In this document: positions 1 to 6,832 of the stretch, piece after piece
Position numbering within the stretch: the stretch's first letter is position 1
Layout of the letters: every line of letters starts with the position of its first letter
DNA from: Acidimicrobium sp. BACL17 MAG-120823-bin42
Lineage (GTDB): Bacteria > Actinomycetota > Acidimicrobiia > Acidimicrobiales > Ilumatobacteraceae
Assembly (NCBI GenBank): GCA_001438985.1
Contig: LIAZ01000010.1
Span: forward strand, 1-17,454
Reading direction: 5' to 3'
DNA: 17,454 bases
Position numbers and translations under genes: made by a program
The notes under the pieces: generated by a model
Database searches by the model: none
Seen by the model: the letters and a program-made list of their open reading frames with translations, nothing else
What the model was told of the DNA's origin: nothing

Positions 1-822
1 CAGCAGTTGCATGCCGTCCATGTTTAAAGCAGAGCTCGAATTTGGCAGCTTCCTGTATTGCTGCCAATCGTGTTCGACTTTGGCTGTGGTTTCGAGAAGT
101 AACGGGAGGAACTTGTCTCGCAGGGTGTCTTTGGATACTTCGGTGATGTGGACAGAGATCCCAATTGCCGCGAGAACGCGATTGTCTTCACCGCGAATTG
201 GCGCAGCGATCGCCTGAACTCCGTATTGCAAATCTTCGTCGCTTTCCGCCCAGCCGTTTGCACGAACTTTCTCTAGACGTGGCCGCAATTGCTCGGCAGT
301 GAACTGTGTTCGTGGGTAGTACATAGACATGGTTGGCACGCTCAACACGCTGGCGAGTTGTGAATCGGGCACGTCGGCGAGCAACACGCGTCCAAGCGCG
401 GTGCTTGCCGATGGCAATCGCGCACCAACGGTGACGCCAACGCTGACGATTTTGGGAACTTCAGCCCGGCCTGTATACACGATGTCGCTTCCATCGAGTT
501 CAGCTAATGACACGGTTTGGTCAAACTGCTGAGAGAGCTGTTCCATATGAGGCTTTGCTGCTCCATACAAACCAAGTGCCGAAATGTAGGCCATACCGAG
601 GTCCACAACTTTTGGTGTGAGGGAGTACTGATTGTTTTGGCAGCGCACGTATCCCAACTCTTCAAGGGTGATCAGCAGGCGCAACACCGTTGGTCGTGCG
701 AGCGAAGTGCGTTCGGAGATCTGCGTAATGGTCTGCTTGATGTGTAGTTGATCAAATGTACGAATGACCTCTAGTCCACGCGCAAGCGCCTCGACGAAAT
801 CTTTCTTCGAACCATCCGGCAT
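1..822 (-). CDS. IclR-family transcriptional regulator, PcaR/PobR-like (3' end outside window)
   Basis: This is a DNA-binding regulator that probably controls catabolic genes. I read it from an ATG at 822 (minus), and it stays open for 274 codons to the left edge without a stop. Residues 8-25 (FVEALARGLEVIRTFD region) and the winged helix-turn-helix at about 28-60 (ISERTSLARPTVLRLLITLE) match the N-terminus of IclR proteins, especially the PcaR/PcaU/PobR subgroup. The rest corresponds to the effector-binding domain, including GARLPSASTALGRVLLA at about 133-149 and an IAAPIRG segment near the end. IclR proteins are usually 240-280 residues, so only a few residues should be missing. A run of six G lies just upstream of the start and could act as ribosome binding site. 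Two direct repeats at 840-876 are candidate autoregulatory operators. The effector (an aromatic acid is typical of the subgroup) cannot be told from this sequence. Confidence 0.88.
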   Translation of the reverse strand, partial: MPDGSKKDFVEALARGLEVIRTFDQLHIKQTITQISERTSLARPTVLRLLITLEELGYVRCQNNQYSLTPKVVDLGMAYISALGLYGAAKPHMEQLSQQFDQTVSLAELDGSDIVYTGRAEVPKIVSVGVTVGARLPSASTALGRVLLADVPDSQLASVLSVPTMSMYYPRTQFTAEQLRPRLEKVRANGWAESDEDLQYGVQAIAAPIRGEDNRVLAAIGISVHITEVSKDTLRDKFLPLLLETTAKVEHDWQQYRKLPNSSSALNMDGMQLL

Positions 823-839
823 ACAAGCCCCCCGACTTT

Positions 840-876
840 GTAGTGAGGAAAGTTTATTCGTAGTGAGGAAAGTTTA
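840..876. repeat. Two 17-bp direct repeats upstream of the IclR gene
   Basis: The sequence gtagtgaggaaagttta occurs twice without mismatch, at 840-856 and 860-876, with a period of 20 bp (about two helical turns). The pair lies 18 bp before the ATG of the IclR-type gene. On the minus strand each copy begins with TAAACT, which fits a TANNNT -10 element. The pair could be a duplicated promoter element or a tandem operator for the regulator itself. The function is inferred from position only. Confidence 0.6.
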
Positions 877-877
877 C

Positions 878-900
878 TAGCCCCAATTGGGGTGGGGCTA
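878..900 (-). terminator. GC hairpin overlapping the PAC2 stop codon, possible terminator
   Basis: The heptamer tagcccc (878-884) pairs with ggggcta (894-900), and the 12-bp palindrome ccccaattgggg lies at 881-892, so two alternative stems are possible. On the minus strand it begins exactly at the TAG stop of the PAC2 gene and lies before the IclR promoter region. No strong U-run follows, so a classical intrinsic terminator is uncertain. It could equally be an mRNA 3'-end stabiliser or a protein-binding palindrome. Confidence 0.4.
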
Positions 901-1794
901 ATCGGTTTGGTTATCGCGCAAGAACTGTTCGAGTTCTGCAGCAAGCTCGTCTCCGCTTGGGAGTGGTCCGCCGCCAAACCCCGACGTGGGCATGCCGTCG
1001 ATATGTGTGTTGTCGAATGCGGTTTCTAGTTGTGACAACATGGCGAGGTGTTCGCTATTGCCGCGCACCAATTGGTCGAGTCGCTCGCGCTGAACACCTG
1101 CTTGTTCGCGCAGTGCATCGGTGCTAATTGAAATGCCACCGGTGTCACATACTGCAGCAATCAGTGCTGCGGCAGCGGCAGGGTAGCTCATTGATGCCAC
1201 GTAGTGAGGCACTTGTGCCCACAACCCAACGGATTGGATCCCATGATTAAACATCGATTGCTCGAGGACAGCCTCCATTCCGGCAGGCACATCGACAGAA
1301 CTTTTAATGAACGGGAGCAACGATGCCAGGTGAGCGTCTGGTGACGTGCACGAAATTTTTACTGCACGCGTGTGAGGGGTGGCAATGGGGTAGGCACCCA
1401 TGCCGAGCATCCGTCGCACTTTCATTTGTTCGCTGAGCTCGATCACACACTGTGCAAAATGTTGCCAACGCGAGTCGGGCTCTGGGCCAGTGAGGAGCAG
1501 TACTGGTTCGTTGTTTTTGTCATGGCCAAGCATGATGCGCGGTGCAGACCAATTGAGCTTGGTGATCACGCCATCGCGCAGTTCCATCAGCGGACGTCGT
1601 GCTCGGTAATCAACAAACGTGTCGGCGTCAAACTCGATTAATGGGACTGCGTTGGTCTCGGTTACCAGGGCCTCCATTGCGGCAGCTGCTGCAGCGCTTG
1701 CGTCGATCCAGCCAGTGAGCATTGCCACCAAAACGGGTTGCTGTAATACGGGAAGCTTGCCGTCAAACTCGGGAGAAATTCGGTAATCGGTCAT
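898..1794 (-). CDS. PAC2 family protein (proteasome assembly chaperone-like)
   Basis: This 298-residue protein belongs to the PAC2 family, whose archaeal and eukaryotic members help assemble the 20S proteasome. Its role in actinobacteria, many of which carry a proteasome, is not settled. The N-terminus (KLPVLQQPVLVAMLTGWIDA, residues 13-32) is the usual PAC2 opening with the GW-D motif. The middle has LLLTGPEPDSRWQ and a GMGAYPIATPHTR segment typical of the fold. The C-terminus has a Gly-rich linker (TSGFGGGPLPSGDE) followed by an acidic helix. The ATG lies only 8 nt after the stop of the upstream phosphotransferase gene on the same strand, so the two are probably co-transcribed. The stop codon lies in a hairpin (878-900). 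Family assignment is good, but the cellular role is inferred from the family only. Confidence 0.85.
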   Translation of the reverse strand: MTDYRISPEFDGKLPVLQQPVLVAMLTGWIDASAAAAAAMEALVTETNAVPLIEFDADTFVDYRARRPLMELRDGVITKLNWSAPRIMLGHDKNNEPVLLLTGPEPDSRWQHFAQCVIELSEQMKVRRMLGMGAYPIATPHTRAVKISCTSPDAHLASLLPFIKSSVDVPAGMEAVLEQSMFNHGIQSVGLWAQVPHYVASMSYPAAAAALIAAVCDTGGISISTDALREQAGVQRERLDQLVRGNSEHLAMLSQLETAFDNTHIDGMPTSGFGGGPLPSGDELAAELEQFLRDNQTD

Positions 1795-1802
1795 TACATG
1801 CG

Positions 1803-2849
1803 TCAGTGTAGACGCGAAAGTAACTGCTCTGCCTTTTGTGCGGCAGTTTCTACCTGTGTTTTGAATGCATCAAATGCTTGCGGATCATGTTGGCCCATCG
1901 CTCCTGAAATGTAGCGGGCATAGACGCCTTCAATAATGCAGGCAAGTTTCCAATAAGCAAATGACACATAGAAATCAAGTTGTGAAATATCTCGACCCGA
2001 GGTCTGTGCATAGCGGTCGGCGAGTTGTTGGCGATTGAGAAAACCTGGGGCGGTGGTGGTGGCGAAATTGTTTGCTCCAGCATCGTCGTCTGGGCCAGTC
2101 CAGTACACCATGAGTAAACCGAGGTCGGCCATCGGGTCGCCAAGTGTGCACAACTCCCAATCGAGCACCGCCATGATGTTGCCGCTTGCGTCAATCATGC
2201 AGTTATCCAAGCGATAGTCGCCGTGCACGATGGTGGCAGGGCCTTGCTCGGGAATGCGAGTGAGTAAGCCGTCGTGAACTCGGTCGATAGCCGAAAGCTC
2301 GCGAGTCTTTGATGCATTCCATTGTCCGTACCAGCGCTTGAGCTGTCGTTCGATATAGCCCTCGTGTCTGCCGAGTTCGCCAAGTCCAACTTCGGCCGGA
2401 ACAACCTGGTGGATCTTTGCCATGGTGTCAACAAGAGAAACACTTGCATTGTGGCGTGCTTCTGTCGACAGCATGCGTTGTGCAGTTTCGTTGTCGCGAA
2501 TGATCAGTCCGTCAACAAATGACATCACATAAAACGGCGCATCGTTAACTTCTGTATCTACACACAGACCCAATGCGGGGGCAACAGGAACGTGCGAGTT
2601 GTGCAATGCCGAAATGATGCGATGTTCGCGACCCATGTCGTGGGCGCTGGCAAGCGCGTGGCTGAGTGGTGGACGCCGCAATACATAGCGATTGCCGTTT
2701 CCATCAGTGACTGCAAATGTCAGATTGGAGTGGCCGCCTGCGATTAACTCATAGGTAAATGGTGCTTGTGCGCCAGCAATGTTGGCTGCCAGCCATTGGC
2801 CTACCTGGGGTTCGCGTATTCCTGCCGGTGCAGATGGTGCAGAATTCAT
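1803..2849 (-). CDS. Phosphotransferase family protein (APH / ACAD10 N-domain-like)
   Basis: This is a 348-residue kinase-like protein of the aminoglycoside phosphotransferase superfamily. Its nearest known type is the ACAD10/11 N-terminal group, which is linked to acyl-CoA metabolism rather than to drug resistance. Visible motifs are the nucleotide loop GGHSNLTF (38-45), YVLRRPP (55-61), the catalytic loop HGDYRLDN (209-216) and the metal-binding segment beginning LDWELCTLGDP (229 on). The frame is open back to 2903, but I prefer the ATG at 2849. A TAGTTT -10 box (2857-2862) ends 7 nt before it, which fits a leaderless transcript, and the family begins close to this point. A GTG lies directly before this ATG. 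It is the first gene of a two-gene unit with PAC2 and is divergent from the thioredoxin gene. The substrate is unknown. Confidence 0.85.
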   Translation of the reverse strand: MNSAPSAPAGIREPQVGQWLAANIAGAQAPFTYELIAGGHSNLTFAVTDGNGNRYVLRRPPLSHALASAHDMGREHRIISALHNSHVPVAPALGLCVDTEVNDAPFYVMSFVDGLIIRDNETAQRMLSTEARHNASVSLVDTMAKIHQVVPAEVGLGELGRHEGYIERQLKRWYGQWNASKTRELSAIDRVHDGLLTRIPEQGPATIVHGDYRLDNCMIDASGNIMAVLDWELCTLGDPMADLGLLMVYWTGPDDDAGANNFATTTAPGFLNRQQLADRYAQTSGRDISQLDFYVSFAYWKLACIIEGVYARYISGAMGQHDPQAFDAFKTQVETAAQKAEQLLSRLH

Positions 2850-2856
2850 CACCGTC

Positions 2857-2862
2857 AAACTA
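2857..2862 (-). promoter_or_regulatory. Candidate -10 box for the phosphotransferase gene (leaderless)
   Basis: On the minus strand this reads TAGTTT, matching the actinobacterial TANNNT consensus. It ends 7 nt before the ATG at 2849, the spacing at which transcription would begin at the start codon itself. No convincing -35 hexamer or Shine-Dalgarno sequence is seen. Confidence 0.45.
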
Positions 2863-2873
2863 GTTGGTGGCGA

Positions 2874-2879
2874 TATCGT
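2874..2879 (+). promoter_or_regulatory. Candidate -10 box for the thioredoxin gene (leaderless)
   Basis: The plus strand reads TATCGT (TANNNT), ending 7 nt before the ATG at 2887. This is the same geometry as the divergent box 12 bp to the left. The nearest purine-rich stretch, ggtgg at 2866-2870, is too far (16 nt) to be a good ribosome binding site, which favours a leaderless reading. Confidence 0.45.
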
Positions 2880-2886
2880 TTTGCGC

Positions 2887-3441
2887 ATGGCAATCGACGT
2901 CACTGATGCAACGTTTCAAGAAGAAGTGCTGAACCGTTCGCAGTCGGTGCCAGTGATTGTGGATTTATGGGCGCCATGGTGTGAGCCATGTAAGGCGCTC
3001 GGCCCGATTCTGGAAAAGCATTGTGATGCCACAAACGGTCAAGTGGTGCTCGCCAAGGTCAATATTGATGAAAACCCCGGCATCGCGCAAGCGTTTCAAG
3101 TGCAAAGTATTCCGGCTGTGTTCATCATGCAAAACGGTGGGGTGCTCGACGGCTTCGTTGGCGCAAAACCCGATCATGTGATCAAGCAACTTGTTGAAGC
3201 GTTATTGCCAGGCGGCGGAGCAGATCTTGTGTCGCCAGCGGATACTGCTGTTGAAGAACCAACAGAGCCCGAGCCGTTTGTTATCAATGACGACTATGAC
3301 AACGAGTTGGCGCTCCTGTTGCCGTTGGTCAAGCTTGACGAGACGGCACGTGCGAGATACATCGAGATACTCGAGTTGATGGGCCCAGACGATCCACGAA
3401 CTGCTGGTCATCGCAGGAAACTCACCGCCCAACTCTTTTAA
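2887..3441 (+). CDS. Thioredoxin-domain protein with YbbN/CnoX-like C-terminal tail
   Basis: This is a 184-residue cytoplasmic thioredoxin-fold protein. The active site WAPWCEPCK has both cysteines (C32, C35), and the cis-proline loop SIPAVFI (P76) is present, so it should be redox competent, unlike E. coli YbbN, which has lost the first cysteine. After the thioredoxin domain (about 1-112) comes an acidic Pro/Glu-rich linker. A helical tail (DDYDNELALLLPLVKLDE, then YIEILELMGPDDPRTAGHRRKL) follows. It resembles the last repeat and C-terminus of YbbN/CnoX co-chaperones, which are about 280-300 residues long; here the TPR part is short. The frame is open upstream to 2779, but that part is antisense to the phosphotransferase start, so I chose the ATG at 2887, where the homology starts. 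comEA follows after 18 nt. Confidence 0.88.
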   Translation: MAIDVTDATFQEEVLNRSQSVPVIVDLWAPWCEPCKALGPILEKHCDATNGQVVLAKVNIDENPGIAQAFQVQSIPAVFIMQNGGVLDGFVGAKPDHVIKQLVEALLPGGGADLVSPADTAVEEPTEPEPFVINDDYDNELALLLPLVKLDETARARYIEILELMGPDDPRTAGHRRKLTAQLF

Positions 3442-3459
3442 GTTTGCACACATCAAGCC

Positions 3460-4113
3460 GTGCGAAAGCGGCTTGCAGAACTAGTGGTGTGGTTTGGTCT
3501 CCGCAGGCTGGTGACGGGTGCCGCAGCGGTTTGTGTCTTAGCGGTTGGTGGATGGTGGGTAGTGCGTGTTCCTCCGGTGCCGGTCGAGTCAACGATTGCT
3601 TTCACAACTACATCTGTTGCGGGTGGGGTATCGGCAAGCGCACTGGTGATCGTGGTGCATGTTGCCGGAGAAGTAAATGTTCCTGGTGTGTATTCACTTG
3701 CTGCGGGATCGCGGATGGTTGATGCTCTTGACGCCGCTGGTGGTCCAACCAATCGCGCCGATCTTGAAGTCATCAACTTGGCTACTCCAATTACTGATGC
3801 AACTCAGATCTATGTACCAGCACGAAACCAGACAGCGCGTCCAACGTTTCGCCGCCCCCAACCCGGTGTCAATGGTGGTGCTAATAGTGGTGCGACTGGT
3901 CAAACAGATGATCAGCAGGGAGGTGTGATCAACATCAATCGCGCATCGGCAGCCGAGCTCGAACAACTACCGGGTGTTGGTCCAGCGACCGCGCAGGCGA
4001 TCATCGATTATCGAACGTCGAACGGTCCTTTTGCCACACCTGAAGACTTACTTGAAGTTAAAGGCATTGGTCCTGCCAAATTTGCGTCAATGCGCAACAA
4101 GGTGGGCGTTTAG
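3460..4113 (+). CDS. comEA: Competence protein ComEA (membrane-anchored DNA receptor)
   Basis: This 217-residue protein is predicted to bind incoming double-stranded DNA at the outer face of the membrane and pass it to ComEC. Its order is a cytoplasmic basic start, one membrane anchor (about 15-36), a SLBB domain (about 63-123; VIVVHVAGEVNVPGVYSL), a low-complexity Gly/Asn/Gln linker (about 130-155) and a double helix-hairpin-helix DNA-binding domain (INRASAAELEQLPGVGPATA, then KGIGPAKF at 201-208). The length and architecture are those of Gram-positive ComEA. The start is GTG at 3460. It lies 18 nt after the thioredoxin gene on the same strand. comEC follows on the same strand, but only after an opposite-strand gene. 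Confidence 0.93.
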   Translation: MRKRLAELVVWFGLRRLVTGAAAVCVLAVGGWWVVRVPPVPVESTIAFTTTSVAGGVSASALVIVVHVAGEVNVPGVYSLAAGSRMVDALDAAGGPTNRADLEVINLATPITDATQIYVPARNQTARPTFRRPQPGVNGGANSGATGQTDDQQGGVININRASAAELEQLPGVGPATAQAIIDYRTSNGPFATPEDLLEVKGIGPAKFASMRNKVGV

Positions 4114-4121
4114 TACATGCG

Positions 4122-4526
4122 TTACAAAGCGCCAAGTACTACTGCGCTAATTGCTAGCGACAGGATTGCTCCAACCCACACGCCAATGGCAAACGGGCGA
4201 ACTTCTCGTATCCATTCGGGCCATCCGCTGACTGCTCGTTTGGTGGCCCGTAAAGCGCTGACATGGCCGATCACAAACCACAGTGATGCACTTAAGAAAA
4301 CGGCCAAAACATATGCCGAGGTTGACGAAACTGCAGGAACGCCAAGCATTGGCAACACGGGTACCGCGGCAATCAACACCAGAAAGCCAATCACTCCAAG
4401 GATTGAACTTGGCAGAGCAACCAGCACAAAACCAACCAATGCAACTGCTGCTGAAATAGCCACAGCAGTGATGCCTCCGCGCTGACGCACTTGTGCTCGA
4501 TGAAACATAATGCCGTCGTGAATCAC
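4122..4526 (-). CDS. Small four-helix membrane protein, function unknown
   Basis: This is a 134-residue hydrophobic protein that I do not recognise. Four membrane segments are visible at about 18-38, 42-62, 68-92 and 111-134. A basic, Trp-containing loop (RATKRAVSGWPEWIREVR) lies before the last helix. The N-terminus is short and basic. I take the GTG at 4526 because TACGAT (4533-4538, minus) ends 6 nt before it, as expected for a leaderless start. The ATG at 4508 is an alternative with no visible ribosome binding site. The gene is convergent with comEA (8-nt gap) and divergent from comEC, with overlapping 5' ends. A plus-strand reading frame over the same stretch lacks membrane or family features, so the minus-strand reading is the credible one. 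Confidence 0.7.
   Translation of the reverse strand: MIHDGIMFHRAQVRQRGGITAVAISAAVALVGFVLVALPSSILGVIGFLVLIAAVPVLPMLGVPAVSSTSAYVLAVFLSASLWFVIGHVSALRATKRAVSGWPEWIREVRPFAIGVWVGAILSLAISAVVLGAL
4482..4511 (+). promoter_or_regulatory. Candidate comEC promoter inside the divergent membrane gene
   Basis: CTGACG (4482-4487, four of six matches to TTGACA) lies 18 bp before CATAAT (4506-4511, five of six matches to TATAAT). The -10 box ends 6 nt before the in-frame GTG at 4518, which would make comEC leaderless. The promoter lies within the first codons of the opposite-strand gene. Confidence 0.5.
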
Positions 4527-5828
4527 GCCTTAATCGTACGAGCATTTTGCACTTGGACAGCGTTTTTACGTCTGTACTGGTTGCCGTTGCTCATTGGCTT
4601 AGTCGTGCTCGTTGGTCATGCCGGCTATCAGTTCAACCAGTTGCAGCGTGGTGCAGTGGGTCAGTACTCGGGATACGCGCGTGTAATTGAAGACCCGATG
4701 AGAAAATTTGGTGGAGTGCAGGTGGTGTTGGAAATAGATGGCAAGCGATATCTTGCGCTTGCGCATTCTGTTGCTGGTCGAAGAATTGCACAAGCAGAAG
4801 CGGGCAACATGCTGTTTGTTTCGGGGCAGCGATCTCGAGTGCCTCGAGCGACCGTGTTGCGGTATGCGCCACGTCACATCGTGGGGATGTTTTCTGTTGT
4901 CGAGGTCCGTGAACAGATATTTTCTGCTTCGCCACTAGACCGAAGTGCCAACCGTCTGCGGTCAACGATGAAGCGCGCTGCCGACATGATGCCTCGTGAT
5001 GAATCGGCATTATTTATGGGGCTGGTAATCGGTGACGATCGCGCGCAATCACGAACCATGATCAACGCATTTCGCGGTGCTGGATTGTCACATCTCACTG
5101 CGGTATCGGGGCAAAATGTTGCCTTCGTGCTCACCATTTTTGGCGTCTATCTGCGTCGTGCGCGCACCTGGTGGAGGTTTGGTCTGTCGTTGGCGTTGAT
5201 TGGTTGGTTCGTCGTGCTTACACGCGCAGAGCCTTCAGTTCTCCGTGCAGCAACGATGGCAAGTTTCGGTGCGTTTGCGTTTGCAAAAGGTCGCGATCTT
5301 GGAGGGGCGACTGCATTGGCCTTTTCAGTAGCGACGCTGCTATTTATTGATCCGATGTTGTTGTTTTCGGTTGGGTTTTGGATGTCGTCACTAGCAACGC
5401 TTGGACTGGTGTTTATAACTCCAGTGATCGTACGCACGGTTCGTGGCCCGCAATGGGTGGTTCATCCTTTGGCAACCACTCTTGGTGCGCAAGTCGGTGT
5501 TGTGCCGATCACATTGTTGATCTTTGGCACTGCTCCTGCGATTTCGGTGATGACCAATGTGTTGGCAGTGCCGGTGGCCGGTTTTGTGATGTTGGTCGGA
5601 ATGCCAACTGCATTGCTGTGTGGCGTGGCCGTGAATGTGTTTGGGCCAGTGGTGATACCGCTGTGTGAACTGGCGATGCTTCCCGTGCTGATCGCGACTC
5701 GGTGGGTGTGGTGGGTTGCCGTTGTTGGTGATCATTTTTCGCCATCAGGTATGGCAAATGTGGTGTTGTGGTTGGCAATTGGCGTATTTCTTGGGGTAGT
5801 ACACCGATCTGTCAAACTTAACGCGTGA
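4518..5828 (+). CDS. comEC: Competence protein ComEC (membrane channel; lacks the C-terminal nuclease-like domain)
   Basis: This is a polytopic membrane protein predicted to carry single-stranded DNA into the cell during natural transformation. It has an N-terminal membrane pair and a soluble DUF4131-like region (about 25-130). The competence core follows with ALFMGLVIGDDR and the hallmark GLSHLTAVSGQNVAF, then about seven or eight more hydrophobic helices. From GTG 4518 it is 436 residues. The protein stops right after the last helices, so the metallo-beta-lactamase domain found at the C-terminus of full-length (about 700-800 residue) ComEC is absent. No fragment of that domain follows, because holA begins at once (GTGA overlap of stop and start). 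The ATG at 4500 and TTG at 4491 are other in-frame starts; 4518 is favoured by the promoter at 4482-4511. Confidence 0.9.
   Translation: MNHALIVRAFCTWTAFLRLYWLPLLIGLVVLVGHAGYQFNQLQRGAVGQYSGYARVIEDPMRKFGGVQVVLEIDGKRYLALAHSVAGRRIAQAEAGNMLFVSGQRSRVPRATVLRYAPRHIVGMFSVVEVREQIFSASPLDRSANRLRSTMKRAADMMPRDESALFMGLVIGDDRAQSRTMINAFRGAGLSHLTAVSGQNVAFVLTIFGVYLRRARTWWRFGLSLALIGWFVVLTRAEPSVLRAATMASFGAFAFAKGRDLGGATALAFSVATLLFIDPMLLFSVGFWMSSLATLGLVFITPVIVRTVRGPQWVVHPLATTLGAQVGVVPITLLIFGTAPAISVMTNVLAVPVAGFVMLVGMPTALLCGVAVNVFGPVVIPLCELAMLPVLIATRWVWWVAVVGDHFSPSGMANVVLWLAIGVFLGVVHRSVKLNA
4533..4538 (-). promoter_or_regulatory. Candidate -10 box for the four-helix membrane gene
   Basis: On the minus strand this reads TACGAT (TANNNT), ending 6 nt before the GTG at 4526. 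It lies inside the first codons of comEC, mirroring the comEC promoter inside the opposite gene. No good -35 element is seen. Confidence 0.35.
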
Positions 5829-6832
5829 CGGTGTATCTCATTACGGGAAGCGATGCGCGCTTGATTTCGGCGAAACTTACCGACCTCACTCAAGAGTTGG
5901 TGGGCGATGGTGATCGCAACATCATGTACGAAAGTCACGATCTCGAATCCGTTACGTCCGACGAGCGCGAAACTGCCATTGCTCATGCAGTTACCGGCGC
6001 TCAAACCGAGTCGCTATTTGGTGATCAACGTGTGGTGGTACTTCGTGCATTGCATGAAGCAACTGTCGACCAACTGAAGCCATTGATTAAGTATCTTGAA
6101 CAGCCGCTCGACATTACGCATCTCGTCATCACCGCCGAAGGCAAGTTGGCAAAGTCAACAACAGATGCACTGAAAAATGCTGGCGCAACCACTTTTAACA
6201 CCACGCCACCAAGTAGGAAAAACGATCTCACAACGTGGTTTATGGAACAATTCACCGAGTCGGGGCTCAAGCTTGATGCTTCTGCTGTTGCCGCAATCAT
6301 TTCCTGGCTCGGCCAAGATCAGGCACGTTTGCCGTCATTGATCGACGTGTTGTCTTCAACCTATGGAACAGCTAAGAAACTGGCGCTTGGCGATGTCGAA
6401 CCGTTCCTTGGTGAGCAGGGAAGTGTGCTCCCGTGGGATCTCACTGATGCAATCGACAAAGGTGATTCACCGACTGCGCTCGCCATGTTGCGTCGCATGG
6501 TGAGAGGCGGCGAATATCATCCGCTGCAAATCATGTCGCTCCTGCACGGGCATTACACAAAACTGATGAAGTTGGATGGTCCAGACATCCGCAACACGCA
6601 GGATGCGATGTCCATCATTGGCTCAAAAAGTGATTTTCAAGCCAAGAAGTATGTGTCGACGTATCAGCGGCTTGGCACTCGCAATGTGGGTGCTGCGGTG
6701 CAATTGCTAGCACGCGCCGATATCGATTTGCGCGGCGGCAAAGATTTAGAAGAAGAATTAATACTAGAAATTTTGATTGCCAGACTCAGCCGCTTGGGCG
6801 GTGTGGCGCGGCGAGTTACTTCGCGGCGTTGA
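5825..6832 (+). CDS. holA: DNA polymerase III subunit delta
   Basis: This is the clamp-loader delta subunit, which opens the sliding clamp and loads it on DNA as part of the delta/tau/delta-prime complex. It is 335 residues, against about 340 in E. coli. The start VYLITGSDARLI is the typical first strand of the family. TTWFMEQFTESGLKLDASAV opens the helical second domain. The end ADIDLRGGKDLEEELILEIL followed by IARLSRL is the characteristic delta C-terminus. The GTG at 5825 overlaps the comEC stop by four bases, implying translational coupling; a GTG at 5831 is possible too. The comEA-comEC-holA-rpsT neighbourhood is common in bacteria, which supports the assignment. Its last 17 bases overlap the end of rpsT on the other strand. 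Confidence 0.95.
   Translation: MTVYLITGSDARLISAKLTDLTQELVGDGDRNIMYESHDLESVTSDERETAIAHAVTGAQTESLFGDQRVVVLRALHEATVDQLKPLIKYLEQPLDITHLVITAEGKLAKSTTDALKNAGATTFNTTPPSRKNDLTTWFMEQFTESGLKLDASAVAAIISWLGQDQARLPSLIDVLSSTYGTAKKLALGDVEPFLGEQGSVLPWDLTDAIDKGDSPTALAMLRRMVRGGEYHPLQIMSLLHGHYTKLMKLDGPDIRNTQDAMSIIGSKSDFQAKKYVSTYQRLGTRNVGAAVQLLARADIDLRGGKDLEEELILEILIARLSRLGGVARRVTSRR

Noticed and set aside
1803..2849. Aminoglycoside resistance kinase
   Set aside because: The YVLRRPP and HGDYRLDN pattern fits the ACAD10-like phosphotransferase group rather than known drug kinases.
4117..4485. Plus-strand 122-codon frame between comEA and comEC
   Set aside because: It is Thr/Ala/Pro-rich with no motif, and the opposite strand gives a coherent four-helix membrane protein with a plausible start signal.
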